DNA of 64,000 bases from Adiantum capillus-veneris (lineage: Eukaryota > Streptophyta > Polypodiopsida > Polypodiales > Pteridaceae). Positions 46,961 through 58,836 of this stretch are shown piece after piece. Location of the stretch: contig CM043944.1 of NCBI GenBank assembly GCA_014529385.2, forward strand, positions 68,806,895 to 68,870,894. The letters are read 5' to 3'. Numbering within the stretch: the first letter of the stretch is position 1; each line of letters begins with the position of its first letter. A program made the position numbers and the translations under genes. A model generated the notes under the pieces. The model did no database searches, was not told the origin of the DNA, and saw only the letters and a program-made list of their open reading frames with translations.

Positions 46961-48851
46961 CCACCTTAACCAAGCTTTCTGTTGTAGCCCTTGCCCAATG
47001 GTTTCTAGATTAGTGGCTCTTACGAGTGTCTTCGTCTTCATCATCATCTTCAAATTTAACATGCCTATTTCTGCCGCTCAAAGACTGGTAGCAGCTTACA
47101 AAATTATCATCTTCATCTATTTGTTATACTTGTTTCACATGTGTCTTTGAAGAACTATCTTTAGCCTCTGATTGGATAGAATTCGTTAAAGTTTGTCGCT
47201 TCCTTCTTATCATATCAGTGATTTCCTCGTGGAACTCTCTTTTTGCAATGCCAAAGAGTTCTCCCAATGTAAACTCCGCCTTGCTATTTAAGATCATTTT
47301 CTCTAAAACTTTCTTTAAATATGTGGAAGCTTCAATATCTGACTATAGCTTGTATGATAGGATTTTTCCCTTACTCTTTTCTTTATCTTGCTTCTCCTTT
47401 GGTACAACATCTTTCATTGGTACTTCTTGTCATGGACGCTCCCTTGCCATGGCCTCTTGAGAGTGACTCTGATCCTTTATCCCTCCACCTCTAGTAGCCC
47501 TCTTTAAGGGGCCTTCATCCCCATTTTCTCTCTACTATGTGTTTCTTCAACAAGTGCCTTGTTTCCTCGACACTTTGCAATGTAGGCATGCACTGACAAG
47601 GCATCTACAGTTTCATTCCATCTAGTCTCAAGATGGATACAATCTCCTGCTTCATGTAAGACTTCTGTAGTCAATTTTCCATTCACAGCTAGCTCCATCG
47701 CAGATGGCCATACATCTTCACCATCCTCACTTACACCTTCAATAGATTTTGACCCTTTGAGCATGACTTGACCAGCCTTCAAGCCAAATTCTGCTTTTCA
47801 TGTCCTCAACTAGCTTTTTCATCCCTCCTTTGCCAAAGTTGGTTGCCAATGGCTTCCCTGCTTCACTAAGATGTATCTTCCCTTCTTTGAACAAGACAAG
47901 ATGTTTACCCAAGGCATCTTTGAAGCTTTCACAATCCCTTATTGGATGGTATGGGTTGTCACACCATATGCACCTATTTACAAATCCCTCTTTGTTTTGA
48001 GGTCTTTGACTTGATGACTCTTTAGATGTTTGCCCCTTTTCTTCAAGCCTTGCTAGCTTTAATTTCAGCTCGCGTATGCCCTTCACAAGTTCATCAAGCG
48101 TAGACCCATCATCCTTAGAAGCTACAATAGCAAGTTTTGGTTGCTTCTCAGTAATAGCAGGAACTAGACTACCATTGTTCACCACCATCTTGTCTCTTTT
48201 GTGTTGTCTTTTTGCCAACAAGGAGACTGCATCTTGTACATCATTCGACCTTGTCTTCAAACCTTGCTCTGTATCTTTCCCTTCGAAGAGAAGATCTAAC
48301 TTTTCTTCAATTTCTTTTCGCACTGCTTGTAAAAAAAGTTCTACCTTCTTTCTATCGAAGGAAGCTTGTTCAGTTTGTGATATTTGAGCATAGCATCGCT
48401 CAAACTCTCTAAGAAGCTCTAAAGCAAAAATCCCATCTTTAGGCTTTGCAACCCAATCTAGTTAAGTTATTTTGGTCACCCTCTCCGAGTCCTCCATAAA
48501 GTAGTCTTCTTTTAGAGCAAGCTTGAATTCGTCCCAATTTCTTCCACCAACATTCTGAATTGCCCTAATACGGTCTCTGATCTCTGGGACACAAACTAGC
48601 TCAAAACTTTGAACGATGTCTTCCTCACACACTTGGTTCAACTCCATTTCCTTCATATAATCTCCTAGATACATTGTGATGTCCTTGCCATCAAGCTGGT
48701 CAGTTCTCTTCACAATGGACTGTAGTGCTTTTGTGGTTGAAATCTGGCTTCTTTCCACTGCTTGTTGCTGCAGGTACATGGCAAAAGCTTGAAAAATTTG
48801 CATGACTGCAGGACCAAAGTGCATCCCATGTGTCTCTTGATTTTCATCCAT
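46961..48851 (-). pseudogene. gag: Ty3/gypsy gag, first copy
   Basis: From ATG 48,851 the minus strand encodes MDENQETHGMHFGPAVMQIF, then LDGKDITMYLGDYMKEMELN, SFELVCVPEIRDRIRAIQ, NWDEFKLALKEDYF (capsid), a CCHC knuckle CIWCDNPYHPIRDC near 47,940-47,980, a KEGKIHLSEAGKPLATNFG segment, and a helical linker to about 47,000. Frameshifts occur near 48,460, 47,780 and 47,500. It shows the intact GCTTC site that the TRIM-like element occupies in the second copy. Confidence 0.85.
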
Positions 48852-48900
48852 GGCTTAAAAAGTGTCTAAATCAATTCACAAACTCCCACCCCACCAACTT

Positions 48901-48920
48901 CACGTCGGGTTCACAAGAAA
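48901..48920 (-). promoter_or_regulatory. Gypsy primer-binding site, first copy
   Basis: The minus strand reads TTGTGAACCCGACGTG just inside the 48,921 LTR end; the first G of TGG is mutated relative to the second copy. Confidence 0.7.
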
Positions 48921-50119
48921 TGTCGGAATGTGTGCGGTCTAGCTGGGAAGGTGCAAAACCTCTCACTGTGGAAGTTTGGGATGAGAGTCACAACCACTTT
49001 GTGAAAAAGTGTTTTTGGAGAATCACCAACCCTCTTTCTAAGGGTGACAAAATAACTGAGATGGTTCTGGACAACAAAGTCACAAACCCTCTTTTCTATC
49101 GTGCTTGGAGTCTTCGTGTTTTCGTAGTAGAGATTATGATGAAAGGATGACCAAATCACATTCAATTTCACCTCAAAATACCATTTGAAAACACTAAAGT
49201 TTCATCCATGAAACCTCAATAATCATACAAGCACAATTCTCAATCAAAACCCAAACCTCTTTCATGGTATCATGTAGCCTCGCGCCCAATTACATAGTCG
49301 TAACATCAAACAATTGAAAGGAACGCTCGAGCTTCCACCTTCACGAAGACAATTTTCTGATTTTGCAAAGATCTATGAGCTTCTAAAGTGAAGCCCACAC
49401 ACCATTCTAATAAGTGGAAACCCTAATTCACTCCCTCACAAGCTCAAATACAAGATTGCGAAGAGGTGCGACTAAAGTACACATAGATTGGGCAACCATG
49501 GAAGCCATTACAGAGTAGAGAAAAAATTGTTGGTTTTTTCTGTAAAAATCCCCCTTATCTCTCCTCCCCACAGAAATATGAGTTGATGTGTCAATTTTTG
49601 GGCCATTTTGCCTCGTTGGACCAAAAAATAGATCATTTTCACTTCATTTTTTACCCAAAAAATGCCATTTTTTATGCGAAAAATCCCAAACGGAGTCAAA
49701 AAAATATCTAAATTTGTGGGATCACTTGCATAAGCATAAAAATCATAGATAAGCATCATTTTTTACCAATATACCATTTTGGGTCACTTTCCATGCAATT
49801 CTGCAACAACGTCTGTCAGCTGCTATTTTTGGCAGTTTTTACCCGCATCAGTCTTTATAGGTGACATGAGTGTGCCACCATGAAACACTTGGACTATGTA
49901 CATTTTCAAACAAAGTTTAGCATCTTATCAAGTGAAAAAACACGCAAATGCGCCACATCCAGGGCCACGACTCCCTGGAAAGGTATGCACATGATAGCAA
50001 CCGCAGTAGCCGCTTTAGCATATATCACGATATGTACATAGTTACTTTTCTTTCCATGCATCGAGAAGTGTCAAAGGTGATGTGAATGTTTTATTTCACA
50101 CTATGTACGTGCCACGACA
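48921..50119 (-). repeat. Ty3/gypsy 5' LTR
   Basis: About 1,199 bp, homologous to 35,799-36,962. On the minus strand it starts TGTCGTGGCACG at 50,119 and ends CCGACA at 48,921. Its outer edge cuts the gag of the plus-strand chromovirus, so this gypsy element inserted into, or recombined with, that older element. Confidence 0.9.
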
Positions 50120-50870
50120 TGAAAACGTGGAAGAGTGTGATTGCAACAAGGATGCGGTCAATACGTTCTTACACAAATGGAGTGATATTCATAGATTGAG
50201 ACACACCCCGAATATAAAGACGGTTGTGGAAACAAGTCTATCTCTTAAAGGAAAGGCCTATAAGTGGTGGATTACATTTCCAACAGATGCTCATTCTCCC
50301 TCTTGGGCTGCATTTCAAGCTTCTTTTCCCAAAGATTTTTTGGACTCCAATGAAGAAGATAAGAATTGGTTAGCATGGGATGCATGCCGCATGTCTGGCC
50401 TCTCTCTCACACAGTACCTTTGGAAGTATCCAGAAATCATATTAAAACTAGAAGGTCAGATGAATTCCAAAAGATACGCGGTTTTAATAGGGGTCTAGAC
50501 AAAGACTATCATCTTCATTTAAAGACCCAACATCCAAAAACTTTGGAAGAAGCCATCAGTCATGCCCAAAGATATGATGACCAAGAGAGGAAAGGAAATA
50601 TTCCCTACTTTAAGAATAATTTTGTTAAGAGCAATGTGGCTAAGAGACAATGGCGAGGTAGATCTCCCACGTTCCAAGAGGAATAAGAGACAATCTACCT
50701 CTATACGCCCACAAGAGGCTAAGAAGCCTAAGCACTCACGAGATACACCACGGGGATCTCTCAACACTGCTGATTTTGAGCATGCAAAGAAACACAATTT
50801 TTGTTTTAGATGTCTTTCGGACCAACATAACAAGAAAGATTGTCCTCTTTTGCAAGGCAAAGAAAAGGCC
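50120..50870 (+). pseudogene. gag: Chromovirus gag with CCHC knuckle, 5'-truncated
   Basis: The capsid text FLHKWSDIHRLRHTP, VETSLSLKGKAYKWW, SWAAFQASFPKDF, NWLAWDACRMSGLSLTQY and LDKDYHLHLKTQHPKTLEEA matches plant chromovirus gag. It is followed by the zinc knuckle CFRCLSDQHNKKDC (C-X2-C-X4-H-X4-C) near 50,800-50,845. A frameshift at ~50,490 and a stop near 50,686 break it. The N-terminus and 5' LTR are missing because of the gypsy LTR at 50,119. Confidence 0.85.
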
Positions 50871-50969
50871 ATGCACATGGTGCAACGCCTCACATTAGAT
50901 TCATCTCCTAAATATTGTGTTTGTAAAGTTTCTTCATACGGAAGAAAAGCACAAGTGTTGTGTGCCTGC

Positions 50970-51317
50970 TTCAATGTGGCAGCCCACCTTTGGCCCCATG
51001 ATTTGATTCACATGCATTGCTCTATTACCGGACAACGTGTTCATATTTTAGTGGATGATGGTGCAACTCATAACTTCTTTAACTATAAGCTAGTTAAGAA
51101 ATTGAAGTTTACGCAAACTCCCTTCTCTTACAAGTATGTGGTGGAGCAGGTGTCCAAAAATGATAAAGAAGTATTGGAGACGGTAGTTCAAGGGGTTGAG
51201 CTTATTATTCAAGATCATACGATAACCCTTGACATCCAAGTTATGAACATGGACCGTGCTGATGTAGTTTTTAGGACGGGAGTGGCTACATGGTTTAGGA
51301 AACACATTGCACACTAG
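50970..51317 (+). pseudogene. Chromovirus retropepsin
   Basis: It reads MHCSITGQRVHILVDDGATH, then FNYKLVKKLKF and LDIQVMNMDRADVVF. The active site is D-D-G in place of D-S/T-G. A frameshift at about 51,310 separates it from the linker to RT. Confidence 0.75.
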
Positions 51318-52560
51318 TTATGAACACAACTCCTTATCCTTCATAGCCAATGGTAAACATGTTCTTTTTCTTGGTGAGAAAAATATACCATCTGCACCTC
51401 TTATATGTAGAGTCGAGCTTTCTATTTTGCAGAAATCCAATTTAATAGATGGAGTCTTTTTGTGTTACTGCTTTTCTCCAAGTCTTGTGAATTCTCAAGA
51501 GCAAAGTGCGATGAATTCTAGTAATGATATGCAAAGTGCATTGAATTCTAATGAGATAAGAAAAGTGTTAACAAATCTAACGAGCAAAGTTCTCTCAATT
51601 TTAATTCTTTAGAGCAACGTGAAAATGTTGTAAAACAAACATTACATCAATTACAAGATTCTCCATCCCAGCATAACTCCAATTTACTTTCTCCTTTTGG
51701 ATGGCAAAAGCTGACTCGCTTAATCAAGGAGTATAGTGACGTGTTCTCAAGTGATTTACCACCGGGTTTACCCCCTACACACGATGTGCAACATGGCATA
51801 GATGTCTTTCCATGCACTAAACCGGTGAGTAAACCACCTTATCATATGAGTGCTAAAGAAGCCAAGGAGTTTGAGAGTCAGTTGGCTGACTACGTCGCTT
51901 GTTGTTTCATTAGACCTAGCAGTTCGCCTTGGGCATCACCAATTCTATTAGTAAAAAAGAAATATGGTACTATGCGCATGTGTGTCAATTATCGCGGATT
52001 GAATGCCATAACCATCAAGGACAAGTATCCTCTGCATTGGGTGGATGAGTAATTTGATCAACTCCATGGCACAAGATACTATACAAAGATAGATCTTCAA
52101 TCACGATACCACCAAGTGCGTATATATCCTTCTGCAAGATATCTCCAAAACTGCCTTTAGAACACGGTTCGGGCATTTTGAATTTTTGATTATGCCTTTT
52201 GGTCTAACCAATGCTCCAGCTACATTTATGACACTCATGGATAGTGTCTTACGTCCCTATCTTGCAAAATTTATTGTGGGTTTCCTTGATGACATTCTCA
52301 TGTATAGTAAGACTGAAGATGAACACATAGACCAATTACGATTAGTGTTCGAACAGATACAAGCGCACGTATTGTATGCTAAGCAAAGCAAGTGTGATTT
52401 TTTTAAAACACAGATACATTACCGCAGTCATGTGATATCTTATTCTAGCATCAAAATTGACATTGACAAGGTCGCTGCCATTCTTCGATAGCCACATCCC
52501 AACACAGTTGAGGAGCTTCAAATATTTCTAGGCATGGCTGGATTTTATCGACAATATACC
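51318..52560 (+). pseudogene. pol: Chromovirus reverse transcriptase
   Basis: The linker runs to ~51,700. RT then shows [80 protein letters not shown] and VGFLDDILMYSK, so the FLDD catalytic pair is intact. Stops at 52,050 and 52,489 and a shift near 52,140 break the frame. Confidence 0.9.
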
Positions 52561-53085
52561 CGTGATTATTCCAAAATTGTTGTTCATATTACGTATCAAC
52601 TTAAAGAAAAAGGTAAGACCTTTTCTTGGAAAAAAGCCCAAAAATGCAGTTTCGAACAGCTCAAAGGTAGCTATAGCCAATGCTCCCATTCTAGCAATCG
52701 TTGACCCACTTAGGCCGTTTGTGGTAGAGACTGATGCTAGTGAAAAATCAATTGGTGTGGTACTTCTTTAGGAGGGAAGACCTATAGCCTTTGAAAGTAA
52801 AAAGTTAGATAGAGATCAAGAGAATTATTCTTTCTATGAGAGAGATGTATATGCCATAATTCACGGTTTACGAAAGTGGCGACACTATTTATATGGTGAA
52901 GAGTTTGAAGTAGTTTTTGACCATGAGAGTATCAAATGGTTTACTACTCAAATGGACTTGAAGGGTCGTAAAGCTAGATGGACCGAAATCCTTCAAGATT
53001 ATGATTGTAAGCTATGATATCACAAGGGGCAATATAATGTAGTAGCGGATGCACTAAGTCGGATGCTTCAAATTAATTTACTTGC
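52561..53085 (+). pseudogene. Chromovirus RNase H
   Basis: Motifs in order: PFVVETDASEKSIGVVLL, RPIAFESKKLDRDQENYSF, YERDVYAIIHGLRKWRHYL, FEVVFDHESIKWF and YNVVADALSRM. Stops occur at about 52,770 and 53,016. The domain removes RNA from RNA:DNA hybrids during reverse transcription. Confidence 0.85.
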
Positions 53086-54239
53086 TTTCACAAAAATAAA
53101 GAGTGGATTTATGAGTCATTATGTGGTAAGTGTGCACAAGATCAATCATATGATAAAGTGTCGAGTGCAGTTTTAAAAAGGGATCCCTCACACTCACATG
53201 TCTCTATACATCCAGATCAACATGTCTCTGCACGCACAGATAAAAATTTCAACACACAGAGCTCCACCCCTACTCAAGAAGTGCTTAAGCAATGGAATAA
53301 TTTTTTCATTGATGATGACTGCTTATTCCACAAAGGTAGAGTATGTGTGCCAAAGGACTCAGACACTAGGCGTCAAATCTTATTTGAGGGTCACGATAGT
53401 TCAAGTTCTGGTCATCTAGGTATTCCTAAGATGTATGCCTTAGTTCAATGGAAATCTTATTGGCCAGGCTTACATTAGGATGTTCAAGAGTACGTAATAA
53501 ACTCTCGACAATGCCAAGTTAGGTGACATTTTACATCCTTTAGAGACTCCACAAGGTAAGTGAGAGAGTATCTCTATGGATTTTGTAGTAGGACTACCTA
53601 CTACAAAACGTGATCATGATGCCATATGGGTAATTGTATATCGTCTCACCAAGATGGGTCGATTCATTTACATTAAGACACGGTTAAGACACCGAATTTA
53701 GCATGGCTATTTGTAGAGAATATATATAAACTCTACGGTCTTCGAGCTAGTATCATTAGTGACAAAGATCGAAAGTTTGATGATCACTTCTAGAGAGCTA
53801 TGTTTCAAAAGTTGGAAACTAAACTTAATCTAAGTACATTTGATCATCCAGAAACAGATGGTCAAACGGAAAGAGTTAATCAAGTACTAGAGGATATGCT
53901 ACGAGCATACGTTAGCTATAGAAAACCAATTAGGAAGACTACTTACCTATATTGGAATTTTCTTATAATAGTTCAAAGCATGTGACTATAGGGTTTAGTC
54001 CATTTATGCTTTTATATGGATTTCAACCTAAATCACTTGTTTCTGTGGGGTTGGCTAAGGAGAATATCAACAAACAAAGGATTTTCTCCAAAGATCATTT
54101 TGACATGCTTCGAGTTGCTCGATAGAATGTTAAGCAATCTCAAGATTGATATAAGAAGTACGCAGATGAGCATCCTCATCTTGCTACTTTCGAAGAAGGA
54201 GACAAGGTTTTCCTCAAAGTTCTAGAGCAGTCAAAAATT
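53086..54239 (+). pseudogene. Chromovirus integrase
   Basis: The zinc region has HDSSSSGHLGIPKMYALV and a C-X2-C-type remnant after YVINSRQC. The core reads ISMDFVVGLPTTKRDHDAIW, IISDKDRKFDDHF and [20 protein letters not shown], so the DDE-type Asp and Glu are visible. Several stops and frameshifts follow through ~54,200. Confidence 0.85.
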
Positions 54240-54640
54240 ATGAAGACGAGAAAAGTTGCTAAACTTTCACCATGCTATTGTGGACCATTTACCATTGTCA
54301 AACGTATAGGTCAAGTGGCCTATAAGTTAGCTCTTCCAGAGCACTCACGAGTTCATCATGTTTTTCATGTTAGCCGTTTACAAAATCAGCTAGGACAAAA
54401 TGATAATGTCATTGACACAGGTGTGTTAGTTGACCTTATCGAACTGCCAAGCATCCCTCATGAGGCCGAAAAGATTTTGGATTCTCATGAGCTTTCCATC
54501 AGACATCATGTCAGACGATAGGTGTTCGTATAATGGCTAGATAGACCTGGAGAAGATTCTACATAGGAGAATGTCTCCGCACTTAAGAAACGCTTTCCTA
54601 TGTTCGTTTTCGAGGACAAAAACAATTCTCCAAGGGGGGG
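54240..54640 (+). pseudogene. Integrase C-terminus and chromodomain-like tail
   Basis: KLSPCYCGPFTIVKRIGQVA and HSRVHHVFHVSRLQ are the IN C-terminal signature. The following text (EKILDSHELSIRHHVRR, then VFV-stop-WLDRPGEDST and LKKRFPMFVFEDK, interrupted by stops) fits the chromodomain of chromoviruses, which steers integration to histone-marked chromatin. The polypurine run CCAAGGGGGGG ends at 54,640. Confidence 0.7.
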
Positions 54641-54643
54641 TAA

Positions 54644-55000
54644 TGTAAGGACATGGGTCCTACGGGCAAGGCCATCGGCACGATCGGACAGTGTGTACAC
54701 TAGGGGACAGCTATAAGATAGCACGGTTGGGTGGAGGCTATCAGATGGCACCCAAAAGTGGTACCACCTTTATATACTTTGACCCATGCATGATACATAT
54801 TTGAATAGAAAAACTGTGATAGCTACATTTCATGTAAGTAATTATATCATCACTTTGGTAGAGCTAAATAAAAATCCTTGCCAATCATCAACAAAGATTT
54901 AACCCAGTTAACTTTTTCATCATAATAGAAACACGAAAAATACTCGACTTAATGCAAGAATATTTCATTATTGCTTTGAAAAATCATTCCTTGATGCATC
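54644..55000 (+). repeat. Start of the chromovirus 3' LTR
   Basis: TGTAAGGACATGGGTCC begins three bases after the purine tract. A TATA-like TTTATATAC lies at about 54,770. The 5' LTR is absent, so the end cannot be set by comparison; 55,000 is a guess. Confidence 0.5.
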
Positions 55001-55894
55001 AAGATCGGCTATCTCCTTTGCCTTTGGTGAATGCGTTTTGATGACATAATTACTCTTGAAGTAGCTCTTGCATCAACAATTAACTTCTGAAAAACTCATT
55101 GAGATCTCCTACAATAGAAAATATGCGTAAAGCTAGAAAATCCACAAAAAACATGAAAGGTTAAATCTTATTATCAATCCAGATCCTTGTGCTCTATCGG
55201 ATGCCATACATAGGGAGTAGCCATTCTTCTTGTGCATCATGGTATGATAGTTTTGATAGCTTAATTTTTATAACATTCTCATTAGACCTTGCTCATGGTT
55301 GATCACTTTCTTCTCCTGTTGAGCTCAAATCAGGCTCCTTGTGAGCCTTGAAATCCCTTGTCTACTTTGGAACCTCGAATGAGGTGTCCCTTGCAAACAT
55401 TGAAAACACTTTTAGTACCCCTTTCCCTGTGAGGCCCAATTGGAGCTTCCGATCTTGAAGCTGATGAGACCTCATACTCATAGTTAAACATGCAACGTTC
55501 AAACCCCTCTGTGTCCTCATTGGTTGTGGGAAGTGAGAAGCTCATGAGAAGAAGCCCTTGTAGTGCCCTAAGGGCACTTTTGCGGGGGCAATTTTAACTT
55601 ACATGTAAATTGAAGACGCTATGGTGGGTTGCAAACTTCAGGAACAATGCAAGAGGACAAAAGAAGTGTGCACTCAACACATGAATTGAAGTAGGGCTCT
55701 ATAAAAGCAACTTTTGATCCCCACCCCTCTGCGCATACCTCAAGCCCTCTTGTCTTTCATTTCATGGAGGTGATGTGGTGAGATGTGTGCATCTTTGTTC
55801 CACTACACACATCGAGCCCTGCTTCATCGTCCCCCTTTTATCTTTGTGGGGGTTGTTTCTCATGACTGCATTGAGCCTACCATAACAAATCAAG

Positions 55895-55953
<59 letters not shown>

Positions 55954-56150
55954 CAAATCCATCCATGCTTTATGCAAATTCTTCCATGCCCCTTCCCTAT
56001 TACCCCTCTACCCTAAGCTCTCATACTAGTGTGAGAACTTGGGGACAAACAATTGTTCATAACCTCCCAATACTACTATGTTTATGCACTTGGCCCTTGA
56101 TTTATATAGACCCTCCACTACATCTATATCTTGGGCCTTGGTCCTTGGCC
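55001..56150. other. Unassigned; contains (GA)n
   Basis: No gene recognised. It holds a 17 bp palindrome (AGTGCCCTAAGGGCACT, about 55,562-55,578) and a (GA)n tract at about 55,897-55,951. The short minus-strand frame at 55,330-55,545 has no known domain. Confidence 0.35.
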
Positions 56151-56159
56151 TGACATGAA

Positions 56160-56482
56160 GAAGGGTTTGGATTACAAGTGCTATGATAAAACAGATTTGC
56201 AAGTCAAAGAGAAGTTTTTCAAGAGTATCAAAGCCAAAGGTACTCGAAAGAAATATTGGTCCCCTACTACAACAACGTGCTGGACAATAGGTTTGATGCC
56301 AAGTTGGAAAATAGATGGCATGAACTTTTCATTTTCAATAAAGCTTATATAGGCGGCTACTATCAATTGATGGACTTAAATGGAAAGCAATACCCTACAA
56401 AGGCATTTATCTCTCCATCCATAGCTTCCATTTATCATCTTTGCCAGCATGTTCAAAACAAGTGGGTTCTACTTTCTGTGTA
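56160..56482 (+). pseudogene. Ty3/gypsy integrase C-terminal remnant
   Basis: The frame at 56,256 reads YYNNVLDNRFDAKLENRW, then YIGGYYQLMDLNGKQYP. This resembles the end of gypsy integrases (xLYxxRLxxKFxxKLxxRW...GPF...YxLxxLDG). It is an isolated fragment from an element different from the two described above. Confidence 0.55.
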
Positions 56483-56885
56483 ATCTTCACCATATATGCA
56501 CCATGATGAGACACACAACTATGCTAAGTTGATCTTTGTAAAGGATTTCTTATTCTCTTGGAACTCCATGGTCCACAATCACTTCCAAGTTCCTTATTCC
56601 TTACCTATATCCTTCTTGAAATTGGAGTCTTCACATAGGGTATGCAAATCATAGCTCTAATGAAAATCATTATTGTCACCATCATCATGACCTACACTAA
56701 AAATTGACAAGATAGGAGCATCATCACTTTTACCTTCTGTTTTCTTGATACATTGGATGAGTTAGTAGGACTCATTATTTAGCGCAAGCTATCACTCCAT
56801 GGAATCTCAGCATACCCTGCACTAGGTGGTGAGTACGTGACACTTATGGTCCACTCTAAACTTGTGACTATGGTTTCAGATTTCT
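56483..56885. other. Unassigned, probably copia linker
   Basis: AT-rich minus-strand continuation downstream of the copia integrase relic. No motif could be placed. Confidence 0.3.
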
Positions 56886-57572
56886 GGTAGCCACATCCTC
56901 TCTTGCCTCATTCCTTATTCCATCTTTTAGATCGGTGTACCAAATTCCAAATTTATCAAATACAACATCTTTTCTCAGTGCTCACCCTAACTTTACTTGT
57001 GATATGATTGTAACATTTGTATAACTTATGCAAAAGGGGATAATGAATTAATATACATTTTTCTACTTTTGGTTCGATACTTCTTAGCTCATCCAACACA
57101 TGTACATAAGAAATACATCCATTGCACACTTTAAAGTTTGATACATCATATTTTTAACCGCAAAACATCTCTTCAAGTGTCATATCTTTTATTGTAGTTG
57201 CAGGGGTCGTGTTCATGATCTACACACCTACAACAATAGCCTCAACCCAATAGTAATGAGGCATACTCTTATCATTCATCATTGATCTAGCAAACTCGAC
57301 TATGTGTGTGTTCTTTTGCTTAGCAACACCATATGGCTGTGGAGTACAATTAAATGAAAAATTCCTTTAAATTCCATGATTTTTTAGGAAACCATTGAAC
57401 ACATTGAAGAAGTATTTTCACGTGCCATTTGAAGGGAATTAACATTTTTTTGAGACTCTTTTTCAACCATAGAATTGAAATTTTGAAAGTATATGAACAA
57501 CTCAATTTTTGCTTCATGAAATAGATTAGCAAGTAGTGCAAGATGTACTAGGACTTCCATCTAGCTATCAAC
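56886..57572 (-). pseudogene. Ty1/copia integrase and IN-RT linker relic
   Basis: From 57,572 down, the minus strand reads a core segment (FQNFNSMVEKESQKNV), then PQPYGVAKQKNTHIVEFARS, MMNDKSMPHYYWVEAI, and YVHVLDELRSIEPKVEKC with YKCYNHITSKVRVS. These match, in order, copia integrase TPQxNGVAERKNR, YxWxEA and the VPDELRSKLDPKxxKC linker. Stops and frameshifts are frequent. It is cut by the CACTA terminus at 57,575. Confidence 0.85.
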
Positions 57573-57589
57573 ATCACTACAAGAGGTTC

Positions 57590-57735
57590 TTCGTATTAGC
57601 GACGCTCACACAGCGACGCTCAAAATTTTTTTTCCCGGCGTCGCTATGAGCGTCGCTATAAGCGTCGCTATGAGCGTCGCAAATTTATTTGTAAATTTGC
57701 GACGCTTATAGCGACGCTCATAGCGACGCCAGCTG
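57590..57735. repeat. Subterminal repeats with 32 bp perfect hairpin
   Basis: GCGTCGCTATGAGC/GCGTCGCTATAAGC motifs recur. Positions 57,637-57,668 and 57,699-57,730 are exact reverse complements (32 bp), and a second inner palindrome AAATTTATTTGTAAATTT lies between them. CACTA subterminal motifs are binding sites for the second transposon protein. Confidence 0.9.
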
Positions 57736-57827
57736 GGGTAAAAAAAATAACCGAGCGCGCCCAAAAACTCAGATCTCAGATCTGAGTTTTTCGGCGCCCT
57801 CAAGCAAAGAGCAGGTAACGCTCTCCC

Positions 57828-57856
57828 TCACTCTCTCTCTCTCTCTCTCTTTTCTT

Positions 57857-57898
<42 letters not shown>

Positions 57899-58014
57899 AG
57901 AGGAAGGAGAGCCAGGTATGCTCCTTCCCTCTCCTCATTCTCATGTTCCCTTCCCCTCTTTCTCTCTCCCTCTCTCTCTCTCTCACACACACACATACAC
58001 ACACACATAGTGTT

Positions 58015-58060
<46 letters not shown>

Positions 58061-58290
58061 AACAAAAACAAAAACGCACACACATACATAAACAAAGAAT
58101 GCACACACACATTGAGAGAGAAAAAGAGAGAGAGAGCATGCATAAACAAAAAACGCACGCATTGAGAGAGGAAAAGAGAGAGAGAACATGCATAAACAAA
58201 AAACGCACACATTGAGAGAGGAAAAGAGAAAGAAAACATGCATACGATCCAAAAAAACGCACACACATTGAGAGAGAAAGAAAGAGAAAC
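57828..58290 (+). repeat. Compound microsatellite zone
   Basis: (CT)n, (CA)n, (TC)n and (GA)n runs alternate. From ~58,060 a ~60 bp unit (CATTGAGAGAG, GAGAGAGAGCATGCATAAAC, AAAAACGCACAC) is repeated about four times. Confidence 0.9.
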
Positions 58291-58340
58291 TAAGGGAGCG
58301 TCGTAGGAAACTAATTAAAATTAAAAGACCTAAAGATCTA

Positions 58341-58412
58341 GCCGACGAGGAGTTGAACTGAAGACCTATTATTCAAGAGGGAAATGGCATAATCAATCTA
58401 TCATACTTGGCA
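58341..58412 (-). other. tRNA-like (SINE-type) relic
   Basis: The minus strand reads TGATAGATTGATTATGCC, which resembles a polymerase III A box region, then CTCTTGAATAATAGGTCTTC and GTTCAACTCC, a B-box-like sequence. The layout is that of decayed tRNA-derived sequence common in plant repeats. The acceptor stem does not pair, so it is not a functional tRNA gene. Confidence 0.35.
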
Positions 58413-58636
58413 TGGGTGATAGAAAGGTTATACCATTTATCTCTTTTTATTGGCACACACATCCACACACGCGCACACACACAGGAAGAAGAGAGTTATA
58501 ACGTCGTAGGAAACTATCTTAAAAGACGTTAAAGATTAGGTTATATGTAGACTTACATTAAATTAGATTTAGGTTTATTTTTAACTAGATTTACGTTTAT
58601 TTAAGCTAGATTTAGATTTACGTTATATTAGATTAG

Positions 58637-58836
58637 ATGCGGGTCTCCATAGACTGCGATGCCTGCATGAAGCGGGTGAAGAAAGCCCTCAATGGAATAT
58701 AGGGTATTGCTGCCTTCACTCATGGTGGGCTCCGTCGATCCAAAAGTACTGGTGAAATGTCTTCAGAAGATAGGGAAGAAGGTGGATCTTCAGAGCGACA
58801 AGAGTCACTACATCCCCGACACAATGACCATCTAAA
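58637..58836 (+). pseudogene. Captured HMA-domain (HIPP-like) gene fragment
   Basis: The frame at 58,637 reads MRVSIDCDACMKRVKKALNG with the C-x-x-C metal-binding pair. After an in-frame TAG and one frameshift it reads GSVDPKVLVKCLQKIGKKVD. The order CDAC-x-KRVKKAL then VDPKxxLKxxxKxGKK is that of plant heavy-metal-associated isoprenylated proteins, whose HMA domain binds metal ions. It lies between the CACTA terminus and its transposase, so it is a captured fragment and not a working gene. Confidence 0.75.

Noticed and set aside
57828-58268. Frames of 90-146 codons in all directions
   Set aside because: They arise from (CT)n, (CA)n and (GA)n tracts and encode low-complexity Leu/Ser/Cys/Val or Arg/Glu runs.
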